Shown one piece after another: positions 17,376 through 25,666 of a DNA stretch of 46,058 bases; positions within the stretch are counted from its first letter, which is position 1; each line of letters begins with the position of its first letter. The DNA is from Lachnospiraceae bacterium (GTDB lineage Bacteria; Bacillota; Clostridia; Lachnospirales; Lachnospiraceae). The notes below the pieces were generated by a model. The model was not told the origin of the DNA. It did no database searches and saw nothing but the letters and a program-made list of their open reading frames with translations. The position numbers and the translations under genes were made by a program. The stretch spans positions 1 through 46,058 of the forward strand of contig JAEEXY010000018.1 in the NCBI GenBank assembly GCA_016288005.1, written 5' to 3'.

Positions 17376-17700
17376 AATCATCGACCGCCGCGTCCAGATC
17401 CGCGAGTATCTGCTCGTACGCCTCCTGCGTAAAGGGATACTCTCTCGACCTGACAGTCTCCTTGTCCGTCGCCGTGTATGAATACGGCTCGGGCCAGGTC
17501 TCAACGGTCAGGTATTTTTCCTTCGGCGGCTTATCGCCTTCCTTGGCGTCCTCCGGCAGAGGCAGTTCCCTCTCCCCTTGAACGATCCTGTAGCGCATCC
17601 CGCTGCTGCTGCCTAAGAAGGCCTGTTTATAGTTGTAAAAGTTGAGCGGCATGATGCAGTCTTCGCTCAGATACTTATATTTACCGATGTTTTCGCTCAT
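17356..17700 (-). CDS. Hypothetical small soluble protein
   Basis: 114 aa, family not recognised. It has no membrane helix or signal peptide. The first half is aromatic-rich (MSENIGKYKYLSED, MPLNFYNYKQAF) and includes RYRIVQGERELPLPEDAKEG; the C-terminal third is an acidic helix (QILADLDAAVDDYKKAQ). GGAG lies five bases before the ATG at 17700, so the 26-codon extension upstream is not used. It is divergent from hypB and convergent with thrH, and its stop lies inside the shared terminator. Confidence 0.7.
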   Translation of the reverse strand: MSENIGKYKYLSEDCIMPLNFYNYKQAFLGSSSGMRYRIVQGERELPLPEDAKEGDKPPKEKYLTVETWPEPYSYTATDKETVRSREYPFTQEAYEQILADLDAAVDDYKKAQG

Positions 17701-17798
17701 GTTAACTCCATTCCGTGCCCGCAGACACATATCAGACGCATCCGTCAGACTGCGGTACGGTCCGGATGCAATATTCATTTTATCACAGGGAGTCTTTT

Positions 17799-18470
17799 AT
17801 GGACAATAAGGATGAAATAAAAATCATCGAACTCAAGGAATCGATCCTCGAGGACAACGACCGCGACGCCGACGCGCTGCGCTCGGAGCTCAAAAGCCGC
17901 GGCATATACCTGATCAATCTGATGTCCGCCCCCGGCAGCGGCAAAACGAGCACGCTGCTGGCTCTGGCGCCATATTTTAAGGGAAGGCTTCGCTGGACGG
18001 TAATGGAGGCCGACATAGACTCCGATGTGGACGCACGCACTATTGCGGCCGCGGGTATCCCCGCGATCCAGCTGCACACCGGCGGCATGTGCCATCTCGA
18101 TGCCGACATGACCCGTCAGGGGATAAGGGAGATCGAACAGGCCGGTCCGGAGCTCGTCGTGCTGGAGAATATCGGCAATCTCGTCTGCCCCGCGGAATAC
18201 GATACCGGTTCGATGCTGAACATGACGATCTTAAGCGTTCCCGAGGGCGACGATAAACCGGTCAAGTATCCGCTGATGTACCAAAAATCGGATATCATGG
18301 TCATAAACAAGACAGACGCTCTCCCGATATTCGATTTTGACCCGGACGCTGCCGAGGCCGCTGCGAAAAAACTCAATCCCGCGATCAGGGTCTTCAGGAT
18401 CAGCGCAAAAACGGGCGAGGGAGTCAAAGATCTCGCAAACTTCATAATATCACTTGTTCGCGGCCGTTAA
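17799..18470 (+). CDS. hypB: HypB-family GTPase, first copy
   Basis: 223 aa. HypB is the GTPase that, with HypA, inserts nickel into [NiFe]-hydrogenases (and assists urease in some bacteria). Visible: Walker A SAPGSGKT, the metal-binding segment GGMCHLDADM with the Cys-His pair at the dimer interface, NLVCPAEYDTG with the second Cys, SVPEGDDKP, the guanine-specificity motif NKTD, and SAKTGEGV. The N-terminal CxxCGC nickel site of E. coli HypB is missing, as in many Gram-positive homologues. Start at 17799 behind AGGGAG. A second hypB follows after 27 bases. No hypA or hydrogenase gene is in view. Confidence 0.92.
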   Translation: MDNKDEIKIIELKESILEDNDRDADALRSELKSRGIYLINLMSAPGSGKTSTLLALAPYFKGRLRWTVMEADIDSDVDARTIAAAGIPAIQLHTGGMCHLDADMTRQGIREIEQAGPELVVLENIGNLVCPAEYDTGSMLNMTILSVPEGDDKPVKYPLMYQKSDIMVINKTDALPIFDFDPDAAEAAAKKLNPAIRVFRISAKTGEGVKDLANFIISLVRGR

Positions 18471-18497
18471 CATTACGCCGGCTCAAAAAGGAGGATC

Positions 18498-19178
18498 ATG
18501 GGAGAAGTAAGGATAATAAGCATAAATCAGAATGTCACGGCGGATAACGACCTGGCCGCGGATATGCTTCGCAGGCGGCTCTCCGCTCAGGGCACCTTTT
18601 TCGTAAATGTCATGTCGGGTCCCGGGAGCGGCAAGACGACTCTCCTCACCGCGCTGATAAACCGCCTTAAGTCCGATTACCGTATCGGAGAGATGGATGT
18701 GGATATCGAATCACGCATCGACGCACAGCGCGTGGCCGACGCTACGGGCGTGGAGGCACTGCAGATACACAACTGCGGTCTCTGCCATATCGACGCGGAT
18801 ATGATCACCCGCGCGCTTACCGAATACGACACCTCGGAGCTCGACCTGCTCATACTCGAAAATATAGGCAATCTCGTCTGCCCCGCGGAGTTTGACACGG
18901 GCGCACACAAAAACGTCATGCTGCTGAGCGTCCCCGAGGGTGACGACAAACCGCTCAAATACCCTCTGATGTTTACGGTGAGCGACCTCGTGCTGATAAC
19001 TAAGACCGATACGACGGGTTATTTCGATTTTGACTTCGATGCCGCCAAAAAGCGCATTCTCGCTCTCAATCCCAAAGCCGTGATCATACCCGTAAGCGCA
19101 AAAACAGGCGAAGGGCTCGACGCCGTGACCGACTGGTTCCGCAGCGGGATATCATCGATAAATACCGATAAACACTGA
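18498..19178 (+). CDS. hypB: HypB-family GTPase, second copy
   Basis: 226 aa, clearly paralogous to the preceding gene and in the same operon. Motifs: SGPGSGKTTL, MDVDIESRIDAQRV, NCGLCHIDADM with Cys-His, NLVCPAEFDTG, SVPEGDDKP, TKTD and SAKTGEGL. It lacks an N-terminal metal motif too. The two proteins differ along their full length, so this is an old duplication, or two specialised partners, rather than a recent tandem copy. AGGAGG precedes the ATG. A hairpin terminator follows directly. Confidence 0.92.
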   Translation: MGEVRIISINQNVTADNDLAADMLRRRLSAQGTFFVNVMSGPGSGKTTLLTALINRLKSDYRIGEMDVDIESRIDAQRVADATGVEALQIHNCGLCHIDADMITRALTEYDTSELDLLILENIGNLVCPAEFDTGAHKNVMLLSVPEGDDKPLKYPLMFTVSDLVLITKTDTTGYFDFDFDAAKKRILALNPKAVIIPVSAKTGEGLDAVTDWFRSGISSINTDKH

Positions 19179-19181
19179 CAA

Positions 19182-19210
19182 AAGACCGGCAGAGCCCATC
19201 TGCCGGTCTT
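19182..19210. terminator. Bidirectional terminator after hypB
   Basis: AAGACCGGCAGA (19182-19193) pairs perfectly with TCTGCCGGTCTT (19199-19210) around a 5-base loop. It separates hypB from the convergent phosphoesterase and overlaps that gene's stop codon. T-runs are short. Confidence 0.7.
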
Positions 19211-20456
19211 ACCATTTTACGTCTATCACGCAAACCTCGGCATCGGTCCCGATCCTGATATTGGGGCCGTAGAGCCCGACTCCCGAGGTCACGATATTGT
19301 ACATATTGTCCTTTTTCAGCAGTCCCGCCGAATTCTCCCAGGTAAACAGCCTGCTCGTGATATTCATCGGGAAAAACTGCCCGTCATGCGTGTGGCCGCA
19401 CAGATCGATGTCAACTCCTGCGTCCGCGAGCGCCTGCAGTTCCCTGGGCTGATGGTCGATCACGATCAGCGGCTTTGACATATCCAGTCCCGCGGTTATC
19501 TCTTGGGGGGCTTTTCTTTTGCCCGTGCCGTTGCCCGGTTTACTGTAATCGGGACGCCCGTACACGTAAAAAGCATCGTCTATCAGCACATGATCATCGA
19601 GCAGCAGCGTGATGCCGGCTTTGTCCAGGAACTCGTTCATCTCTTTTCCCGCAACCTTTGCGGGATTGCTGTAGTCAAAAGTGAAACCGCCTATTATCTT
19701 TTCTTCGATGTCATGGTTCCCGTAGACCGCGTATGTCCCGTATCTGCTCTTTATCGACGCGAAAATCTTGATCAGCCGCTCCGGATCGTCGAGCGCCTCG
19801 TATTCGTTGTCAAAAATATCCCCTGCCATTATCACGATATCGGGCGATGACGCGTTGATCATATCCGCCATCTTCTCCATCTGCTCACAGCCGATGCTGT
19901 ACCCCAGATGCATGTCGGCTACCAGAGCGATCCTGACACCGGAGCTGCCCTCAACCTGTTTTGACAGCTCGATCTCATAGGTGTTAAGTTTGATATCTTT
20001 GCCGTGCGCCACTCCGTACCACATCAGAAGTACGATAAAAACGATGTTCAATACGCCCATCACCGCCCTCTTGTTGCGGTAAAGAGCCGATCTGAAGACC
20101 TGTTTGGGCTCGATGCCCTCTTTTTTCAGCTTAAAATACTCGATCAGACGCCCGATGAGTATGACAGCGAAGGACATACCCATGTAGATCAGGACTCCGA
20201 GGTTGTAATTGCCTGACTTTTTGAGCGTTCTCCTTAAGATATAGAGCACCGGAGAGCTCTCGCGGGTGACTCCCGCCGGAATGAAATAGGCGGCAAATAT
20301 GGACAGCGAAAACACTGCCCAGAGGACAGCGGCAAGTATCTTTACGAACCTGCCGAGCCCGCGGGGCAGTCTGAGCGTGTCGATCCATTTGAAGCCCTCA
20401 TACACAAAATATGCATGAGCCGCTATAAAAAGCGGTGAAAGCAGAAAGAATATCAT
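19209..20456 (-). CDS. Membrane-anchored metallophosphoesterase, second paralogue
   Basis: 415 aa. Four or five hydrophobic helices up to residue about 155 (including AVMGVLNIVFIVLLMWYGVA), then a calcineurin-like domain with all metal motifs: VADMHLG, GDIFDN, GNHD, and GHTHDGQ. It has the same plan as the gene at 4865-5962 but low sequence similarity apart from the motifs. The start at 20456 lies 9 bases after the K+ channel stop, so the two form an operon. The substrate is unknown. Confidence 0.85.
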   Translation of the reverse strand: MIFFLLSPLFIAAHAYFVYEGFKWIDTLRLPRGLGRFVKILAAVLWAVFSLSIFAAYFIPAGVTRESSPVLYILRRTLKKSGNYNLGVLIYMGMSFAVILIGRLIEYFKLKKEGIEPKQVFRSALYRNKRAVMGVLNIVFIVLLMWYGVAHGKDIKLNTYEIELSKQVEGSSGVRIALVADMHLGYSIGCEQMEKMADMINASSPDIVIMAGDIFDNEYEALDDPERLIKIFASIKSRYGTYAVYGNHDIEEKIIGGFTFDYSNPAKVAGKEMNEFLDKAGITLLLDDHVLIDDAFYVYGRPDYSKPGNGTGKRKAPQEITAGLDMSKPLIVIDHQPRELQALADAGVDIDLCGHTHDGQFFPMNITSRLFTWENSAGLLKKDNMYNIVTSGVGLYGPNIRIGTDAEVCVIDVKW

Positions 20457-20465
20457 ATCTTTGTC

Positions 20466-21638
20466 TCAATCCTTTTCGTATACCAGGAGCTCGTCTCCGT
20501 TTTTTATCACGGTGTCACCGTCGGGAATGACGTTCCCGCTCCCGCGGCGTATCAGTACAACGAGCGACTGTCTCGATATCGGGATCTTCTTTAAGGGCAG
20601 TCCCACCCAGCTGTTGCGCTCTTTGATCTTAATCGAATTCAGTTTGATCCGGTCCTCTTCGTAGAACTTCTTTGCGGCGAAGATCAGTCTGTCTCCGCTC
20701 CTCAGCACGGTCTCGCCCTTCGGTACCAGCTCCTCCTCATCGCGGATTATCGCCGCGATCATCATCTGCGGCGGCATGACTATGTCCGTCAGCTTTTTGC
20801 CGCACCAGGGATGTGAAGTCTCAAGTGTGCCGGTAAGGAACCTCAGCGGTCTGTCCTCCTGAACGAACGCGATCCTGTTGAGCTTGGAGTAGCTCTCAAC
20901 GAAACCTGCGGAAATGATACCTGTCGGGATAGCTACCATGCCTACCCCCAGGAACGATATCACTATGGCCATTATCTTGCCGCCGACGGTTATCGGATAT
21001 ATATCGCCGTAACCTATGGTCAGCAGTGTGGATGCGGACCACCAGATGCCCGAAAACGCATTTTTGAACATATCCGGCTGGGCCTCATGCTCCAGCGAAT
21101 ACATGCACAGCGACGACGCGATCATCAGTATCAGCACCATGATCACCGATGAGAATATCTGCTTTTTCTTTTCATTCAGAACGTCCAGGATAACGCTGAA
21201 AGCATCATACCTCGAATTGATCGAGAACAGCCTGAATATCCTGATAACCCTGAACATCCTGAACGCAACGGCTCCTGCGGGGAAAAATATCGGGAGATAG
21301 TAGGGGAAGAATGTCAGCAGGTCCACTATGCCCGTTACCGAGAATATGAACGCGAACGCGGCCCTCACGCGGGTCTTCGTAGGATAGAGATAATCCGATG
21401 TCCAGACTCTTAAGATGTACTCAACAGTGAAAAGTATCACGGTTACCAGTTCGACCGTCTCCAGCACATTCTCATATTTAGAGAATTCGCCGTATGTTGA
21501 CATGATCGTAGCCGCGAGGCTCGCCACGATCACGACGGTCAAAAGGATGTCGAAGAGCCTGCTGGGCCAGTCTCCGACATTGCCGATCTGTATGATATCA
21601 AAAATCTTACGTTTGGAGAGACGCTTTGTATTCTGCAT
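20466..21638 (-). CDS. Voltage-gated-type K+ channel with C-terminal RCK/TrkA-C domain
   Basis: 390 aa. Six membrane helices: S1 FDILLTVVIVASLAATI, then S4 with regularly spaced arginines (RMFRVIRIFRLF), then the pore with the K+ selectivity filter TIGYGD. After S6 comes a cytoplasmic part with two short TrkA-C-like (RCK_C) repeats: LTDIVMPPQMMIAAIIRDEE with VLRSGDRLIFAA, and VGLPLKKIPISRQSLVVLIR with VIKNGDELLVYE. The Rossmann-fold RCK_N is absent. It lets K+ cross the cytoplasmic membrane, with gating probably set by a ligand on the TrkA-C domains. The second phosphoesterase follows in the same operon. Confidence 0.9.
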   Translation of the reverse strand: MQNTKRLSKRKIFDIIQIGNVGDWPSRLFDILLTVVIVASLAATIMSTYGEFSKYENVLETVELVTVILFTVEYILRVWTSDYLYPTKTRVRAAFAFIFSVTGIVDLLTFFPYYLPIFFPAGAVAFRMFRVIRIFRLFSINSRYDAFSVILDVLNEKKKQIFSSVIMVLILMIASSLCMYSLEHEAQPDMFKNAFSGIWWSASTLLTIGYGDIYPITVGGKIMAIVISFLGVGMVAIPTGIISAGFVESYSKLNRIAFVQEDRPLRFLTGTLETSHPWCGKKLTDIVMPPQMMIAAIIRDEEELVPKGETVLRSGDRLIFAAKKFYEEDRIKLNSIKIKERNSWVGLPLKKIPISRQSLVVLIRRGSGNVIPDGDTVIKNGDELLVYEKD

Positions 21639-21682
21639 GATCCACCGCCGATATTAGTTTTATCCTGTTTGCCTTTGCATAT

Positions 21683-21712
21683 ATTGTACCACATACGCAG
21701 ACGGTGTGTTAA
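21683..21712 (-). promoter_or_regulatory. Promoter of the K+ channel operon
   Basis: On the minus strand TTAACA (21712-21707), an 18-base spacer and TACAAT (21688-21683), about 45 bases before the channel start. Confidence 0.55.
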
Positions 21713-21772
21713 AATATATTTTGGGAGTCGGGCAGGAACCGCGATGGCCGGACCCCAACGGAGGTGACAGGC

Positions 21773-23164
21773 GTGAATACTATCATACAGACGAAAATGG
21801 GTACTGTGAAGGGGAATGCAAAAGACGGCTATAACGAATTCCTCGGCATCCGTTTCGCGACAGCCGGAAGATTTGAATACGCTGTCCCCGTCGAGAGTTT
21901 TGACGGTGAATGCGACGCGACCGCGTTCGGTCCCGCCTGCCCCCAGTCCAGAGGCTTTTATCCCCATCTCGAGCATCCGACCAGACGCTTTTATCTGCAT
22001 GAATTCCGCGAGGGTCAGGTTTTTACCTACAGTGAGGACTGTCTGCGGCTCAATATCTACGCCCCGGCCGAGCCCGTAAACTGCCCCGTTATCCTGTTTT
22101 TTTACGGCGGAGGCTTCAACGCCGGCAGCACCGATGAGTCCACCTTTGACGGCGCGATCTACGCCCGTCAGGGCATCATCCTCGTGACCGCCGCCTACAG
22201 GGTAGGCATACTCGGATATCTTACGCATGAAGAGATATATAAAAAATACGGCCGCGACGGCAATTTCGGCCTCGACGACCAGTTCACGGCCATCAAATGG
22301 GTCAAGGCCCACATAGCCGATTTCGGCGGCGATCCCGGCAATATCACTCTCGCCGGACAGAGCGCCGGCGCCATGTCGGTCCAGTATCTGTGCCTTAACG
22401 AAAAATGCCGCGGCCTGTTCGGGCGCGCGATCATGTTTTCGGGTGCCGGTCTGTTCCCGAAGTTTTCCCTGCCCCGTCCCGCCGCAGAGCGCAGGCCCTA
22501 CTGGACAGGCTTCATGGAAGCTGCCGGGATCGGTTCGTTCGAAGAACTGAAGACCATGGATTTTAAGGAGATATTTGCCCGCCTCGAGCCGTATCTGGCC
22601 TCCCGCAGGGACAATGTATTCAATACGATGCCCGTGATCGACGGATACCATCTCACCGCTCCGATCGACGAACTGATAAAGCATCCGCTGCCCATCGGCT
22701 ATATGATCGGTTACTCCAACAATGACATGTATGCGGTGATCATGTCGCATATAGGGCACCGCTTCGCGAAAGACAACAACGGATACATATACTATTTCGA
22801 TATCGACGCTCCGGGCGATAAGCGCAACGCCGCTTACCACGCCTGCGACCTGCGCTATATATTCGGAACTTTAGACCGCGGCACACGCAAATACGGCGCT
22901 TACGACCACGAGGTTTCGGCACTGCTGGCCCGCTATATTTCCGCATTCGCGGCAACAGGCGATCCCAATTCCTGTGATTGGCCGGGCGCAAAACTGACGG
23001 GAACCTCGCCCGAATACACGCTGCCCGCAGGGCCTCTGCCCGTATGGGAACGCGGCGGCAAAAAAGCCCTCCGCTTTGCTCCGGATATGATAGGCATGGC
23101 GCATCCGAACCGGCTGAAGCTCCTGTGGAACACGCTGACCAAAGGAGATCCCAAGATGGACTGA
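21773..23164 (+). CDS. Type B carboxylesterase / para-nitrobenzyl esterase family
   Basis: 463 aa, cytoplasmic alpha/beta-hydrolase. The oxyanion-hole segment FFYGGGFNAGS, the signature SEDCLRLNIYAP, and the nucleophile elbow GQSAGAMS are present, with the catalytic serine in GQSAG. The acid residue and His fit the later RYIFGTLD region and nearby segments but I cannot place them with certainty. It hydrolyses esters of unknown kind. The best start is GTG at 21773, eight bases after CGGAGG; an earlier GTG at 21764 overlaps that site. It converges on the LMW-PTP gene. The long open frame on the opposite strand is a GC-driven shadow. Confidence 0.88.
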   Translation: MNTIIQTKMGTVKGNAKDGYNEFLGIRFATAGRFEYAVPVESFDGECDATAFGPACPQSRGFYPHLEHPTRRFYLHEFREGQVFTYSEDCLRLNIYAPAEPVNCPVILFFYGGGFNAGSTDESTFDGAIYARQGIILVTAAYRVGILGYLTHEEIYKKYGRDGNFGLDDQFTAIKWVKAHIADFGGDPGNITLAGQSAGAMSVQYLCLNEKCRGLFGRAIMFSGAGLFPKFSLPRPAAERRPYWTGFMEAAGIGSFEELKTMDFKEIFARLEPYLASRRDNVFNTMPVIDGYHLTAPIDELIKHPLPIGYMIGYSNNDMYAVIMSHIGHRFAKDNNGYIYYFDIDAPGDKRNAAYHACDLRYIFGTLDRGTRKYGAYDHEVSALLARYISAFAATGDPNSCDWPGAKLTGTSPEYTLPAGPLPVWERGGKKALRFAPDMIGMAHPNRLKLLWNTLTKGDPKMD

Positions 23165-23190
23165 ACGCAAAAGCGGCCCGGCCGGGCTGC
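23165..23190. terminator. Possible terminator between convergent genes
   Basis: A GC-rich palindrome, GCCCGGCCGGGC at about 23176, is flanked by AAAAGC and GCTGC. There is no T-run, so the assignment is weak. Confidence 0.3.
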
Positions 23191-23205
23191 ACCGTGGATC
23201 GAGGT

Positions 23206-23658
23206 TCAGCCGAGCGCATGCGCGATCAGGGCCTCGCAGCCTCTCTCGATCTGCCTGTACACGCCCTCAAAGTCTCCGGTATACCACGGATCGGCTATGT
23301 CTTCGGGATGATCCGTAAAATCCATCAGCAGGCACACCTTACCCTTGGGATCCCCTCCGAGTATCCGCTCCATATACCCGAGATTTATCTTTTCCATGCC
23401 GATGATATAATCCCATTTGTCATAATCGTCGCGCCGCAGCTGCCTCGCGGTCTTCCCCGCGCATGATATCCCGTGCTTTGCCAGCTCACGCTTTGCCGGC
23501 GGATAGACGGGATTCCCTATCTCCTCGGCGCTGTGAGCCGCAGACTCGATCCGGAACCTGTCGGCAAGTCCTCTCTTCGCGACCATGTCTTTCATAATAA
23601 ACTCTGCCATGGGGGAACGACATATGTTGCCCCAGCAGATGAACAATACTCTAATCAT
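23206..23658 (-). CDS. Low-molecular-weight protein tyrosine phosphatase, 5' end supplied by the mobile element
   Basis: 150 aa. The P-loop is CWGNICRS (Cys8, Arg14, Ser15) and the general acid loop is DPWYTGDF; the family usually has CxGNxCRS and DPYY/DPWY. It removes phosphate from tyrosine (in some bacteria from arginine). Start ATG at 23658. The codons for MIRVLFIC sit on the element side of the 16-bp attachment core (23628-23643), while the body lies on the chromosomal side, so the gene is a chimera rebuilt by the integration. A displaced original 5' end (MIKVLFICWG) is at 43416-43460. The upstream regulatory region is now element DNA, which may change its expression. Confidence 0.9.
   Translation of the reverse strand: MIRVLFICWGNICRSPMAEFIMKDMVAKRGLADRFRIESAAHSAEEIGNPVYPPAKRELAKHGISCAGKTARQLRRDDYDKWDYIIGMEKINLGYMERILGGDPKGKVCLLMDFTDHPEDIADPWYTGDFEGVYRQIERGCEALIAHALG
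23628..23643. other. attL core of the integrated element
   Basis: TGCCCCAGCAGATGAA, identical at 43430-43445 and matching 13 of 16 at 43261-43276. On the coding strand it spells the phosphatase P-loop codons F-I-C-W-G. It is the exchange point between chromosomal gene body and element-supplied start. Confidence 0.85.
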
Positions 23659-23687
23659 GTCTATAAACCTCGTAAATACTGTGTTTC

Positions 23688-23782
23688 TTGCACCTTTATA
23701 CCTTGGCATATCTTGGCATATTTGGGCATATCTTATCCGCCAAAAGGTGCAAAATGAGGTGCAAATCTACAGGACTTGCACC
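23688..23782. repeat. Arm-type repeats at the left end: GGTGCAA sites and a 10-bp GGCATA array
   Basis: TTGCACC at 23688-23694, GGTGCAA at 23746-23752 and 23758-23764, and TTGCACC at 23776-23782. Between them is a 10-bp direct repeat: GGCATA at 23705, 23715 and 23725 (units like TTGGCATATC). The right end has matching GGTGCAA pairs at 43179/43190 and 43349/43360. Paired short repeats beside the core are what integrase N-terminal (arm-binding) domains and excisionases usually bind. Confidence 0.7.
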
Positions 23783-23817
23783 TCGAGCTTTTCCCTTAAA
23801 TAAAGGATTATACTAAT

Positions 23818-25092
23818 TTACTCGTTTGACGCCTGTTCTTTGTATTCTGAAAAAACTGTTACCGTTGCAGTATCGTTAACATCAGAATTGGCATTCTTTC
23901 CCTTAGAGATACGAGTCATTTCCTCCAAAGCATCATCAAATCCAAGATGCGTATACGTATTGAGAGTAACTCCTATATCCGAATGTCCCATTATATACTG
24001 GAGGGTCTTGGGATTCATCCTCGCGGAAGCCATGCGACTGCAAAACGTATGTCTGCACACGTGAGGCGTTACCTTAGGCATCTGAACCTTATAAATGCTG
24101 TTATACTTATCAACTATATGCTGAAAGTATTTCTCCCAGTGCATCGCCACCATGGGGTGCTCATCCTTATCAAGGAAAAGAAATCCAACATATCCATCCA
24201 CCATAGGCTCGATTTTCGGAGTTTTACGATTGGCTAAGATGAGTTTAAAACACTCTGCCACTTCCTCAGTCATAGGAACAAGTCTTCCGCCTGATTCAGT
24301 CTTAGTATCCCTGATGTTATATCCAATTCCGTTATTTCTCTGGAGCTGATGATCCACATTGATCTTCATATGTTTAAAATCAATGTCGTTTATCGTAAGT
24401 CCCACAAACTCAGAAATGCGAAGTCCGGTGTTAAAAAGGATATATATTCCGTCGTAATACTTGCAAAAATGGGGATCCTCCTTGACAAACTTAAGAAATT
24501 TCCTTTCGTCTTCCCGGGACAAAGCTTCACGCGTAACACTGTCGTTATAGATTACTGTCCCCAGATCAAAAGAAAACGGATTTTTTCTGACATAATCATT
24601 ATCCACCGCAAGTTGAAAAGCCGGACGAAGAACTCCTCTGATAGTATGTATGGAACTATATCCTCTGCCGTTTTTCTGTAACTTCACTAACCATTCTTGC
24701 GCATCCAGGACTTTGACTTTATCTATTCTCTGCTTTCCAAATGGATCCCTCTTTAAGAGGTTGATTACCGTTTTATACCCTGCTTCCGTGCTCGGACGCA
24801 CTCCCTTTCTCAGTGAAACATATTTCTCCACGAGATCCGATACTGTTAATTTTCCTCCTTCCGGAACAATCTGGTCGATCATATCTGCCGCAATCTGCTT
24901 TTCAAGCTCCCTTAATGACGGTTCCATCTTTTTGCCTGCCGGTACAGGATCATGCACATCAAGTCTCCATGACCTCACATACTTGGAATCTCCAAATGCA
25001 TCAACATACTTAAATCTATACCGCCCGTTGGCTTCCTGAATCTCACCATTACGTAAGATACGACCTTTATTATCTTTTCTTTTTTCACTCAT
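23818..25092 (-). CDS. int: Tyrosine recombinase, Tn916-type integrase
   Basis: 424 aa. An N-terminal arm-binding domain (residues 1 to about 75, GRYRFKYVDAFG) comes first, then a SAM-like core-binding domain (about 80-180) and the catalytic domain. Catalytic residues are Arg225 (NTGLRISEF), the Lys in RDTKTESGG, His344 and Arg347 (HVCRHTF), His370 (IMGHSD) and nucleophile Tyr380 (LNTYTHLG), all present. It should carry out insertion and excision at the LMW-PTP site. AAAGGAG precedes the ATG. It is the last gene of the minus-strand mobility run and lies next to attL, the normal place. Confidence 0.95.
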   Translation of the reverse strand: MSEKRKDNKGRILRNGEIQEANGRYRFKYVDAFGDSKYVRSWRLDVHDPVPAGKKMEPSLRELEKQIAADMIDQIVPEGGKLTVSDLVEKYVSLRKGVRPSTEAGYKTVINLLKRDPFGKQRIDKVKVLDAQEWLVKLQKNGRGYSSIHTIRGVLRPAFQLAVDNDYVRKNPFSFDLGTVIYNDSVTREALSREDERKFLKFVKEDPHFCKYYDGIYILFNTGLRISEFVGLTINDIDFKHMKINVDHQLQRNNGIGYNIRDTKTESGGRLVPMTEEVAECFKLILANRKTPKIEPMVDGYVGFLFLDKDEHPMVAMHWEKYFQHIVDKYNSIYKVQMPKVTPHVCRHTFCSRMASARMNPKTLQYIMGHSDIGVTLNTYTHLGFDDALEEMTRISKGKNANSDVNDTATVTVFSEYKEQASNE

Positions 25093-25110
25093 ATTGGGCT
25101 CCTTTCATAA

Positions 25111-25160
25111 TAAAAAGGACTCCAATACAACGTATACATAATACCATAATTGAAGTCCTT
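25111..25160 (-). terminator. Terminator between xis and int
   Basis: AAGGACTCCAAT (25115-25126) pairs with ATTGAAGTCCTT (25149-25160), with one mismatch pair. Read on the minus strand, the hairpin is followed by TTTTTA. It lies between xis and the int ribosome site, so int would be read only when transcription passes it or from a promoter inside the 97-base gap. Confidence 0.6.
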
Positions 25161-25189
25161 CCGCCATCCAAAACAGTCACATCTGTCAT

Positions 25190-25522
25190 TTATACACAAG
25201 ACATGCTGTCTATGTATTTTTCAAACTGAACTCTCTTTATTTGTGTCCGATTCCCAACAGTTAATAAATAAGCCGCAGTAGGATCAAAAGAAATAATCCT
25301 TCGTATCCTTTTTTGTCCGATACCAAAGTATTCAGCTGCTTCTTCCACAGTCAGGAGATACTTCTCCCACAAAGGGACATCCGTTTCTTGTTTCTTTTTC
25401 CGCATGGATTCTTCATTTAGTTTTGAATTCAACTTAAAAAGCGCATCATACACCATCGGGATTACCACAGGTATTGCCGTAGGCTTATAGGTCACTTCAT
25501 TCAGTACAGTTATCTGGTTCAT
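25190..25522 (-). CDS. xis: Excisionase (Tn916 Xis-like, winged helix)
   Basis: 110 aa. The C-terminal half, KYLLTVEEAAEYFGIGQKRI, is the recognisable excisionase helix-turn-helix, followed by TQIKRVQFEKYIDS. The N-terminal 50 residues are less conserved. It assists the integrase in excision by binding near the arm sites. Start at 25522 behind GAGGAG; an extension upstream to 25573 lacks a ribosome site and overlaps the 13-bp repeat region. It lies directly upstream of int on the same strand. Confidence 0.85.
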   Translation of the reverse strand: MNQITVLNEVTYKPTAIPVVIPMVYDALFKLNSKLNEESMRKKKQETDVPLWEKYLLTVEEAAEYFGIGQKRIRRIISFDPTAAYLLTVGNRTQIKRVQFEKYIDSMSCV

Positions 25523-25554
25523 TTTTATAATCTCCTCGTTAATTGAAATAAAAA

Positions 25555-25661
25555 TGTCAACCAACTCTGTCAACCTTCTAAAAAATCTCTGAGTAACTTT
25601 TGGAACTTACAGAGAAGTTTTTTCGTTAGTTGACATACTTGGTTGACACGGTTGGTTAACA
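25555..25661. repeat. Inverted cluster of 13-bp-spaced GGTTGACA repeats around a terminator
   Basis: TGTCAACC at 25555 and 25568 (13 apart) faces AGTTGACA at 25628, GGTTGACA at 25641 and GGTTAACA at 25654 (13 apart). Between them TCTCTG (25586-25591) pairs with CAGAGA (25610-25615), flanked by A- and T-runs, which would terminate the helicase gene. The left pair also lies in the xis promoter region. A second copy of the left half is at 33545-33565. Confidence 0.65.
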
Positions 25662-25666
25662 TGTTA

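Noticed and set aside
21539-22840. A 433-codon open frame on the minus strand opposite the carboxylesterase gene
   Set aside because: The plus-strand frame has all esterase motifs. The antisense frame has no family features and arises from GC-rich codon positions.
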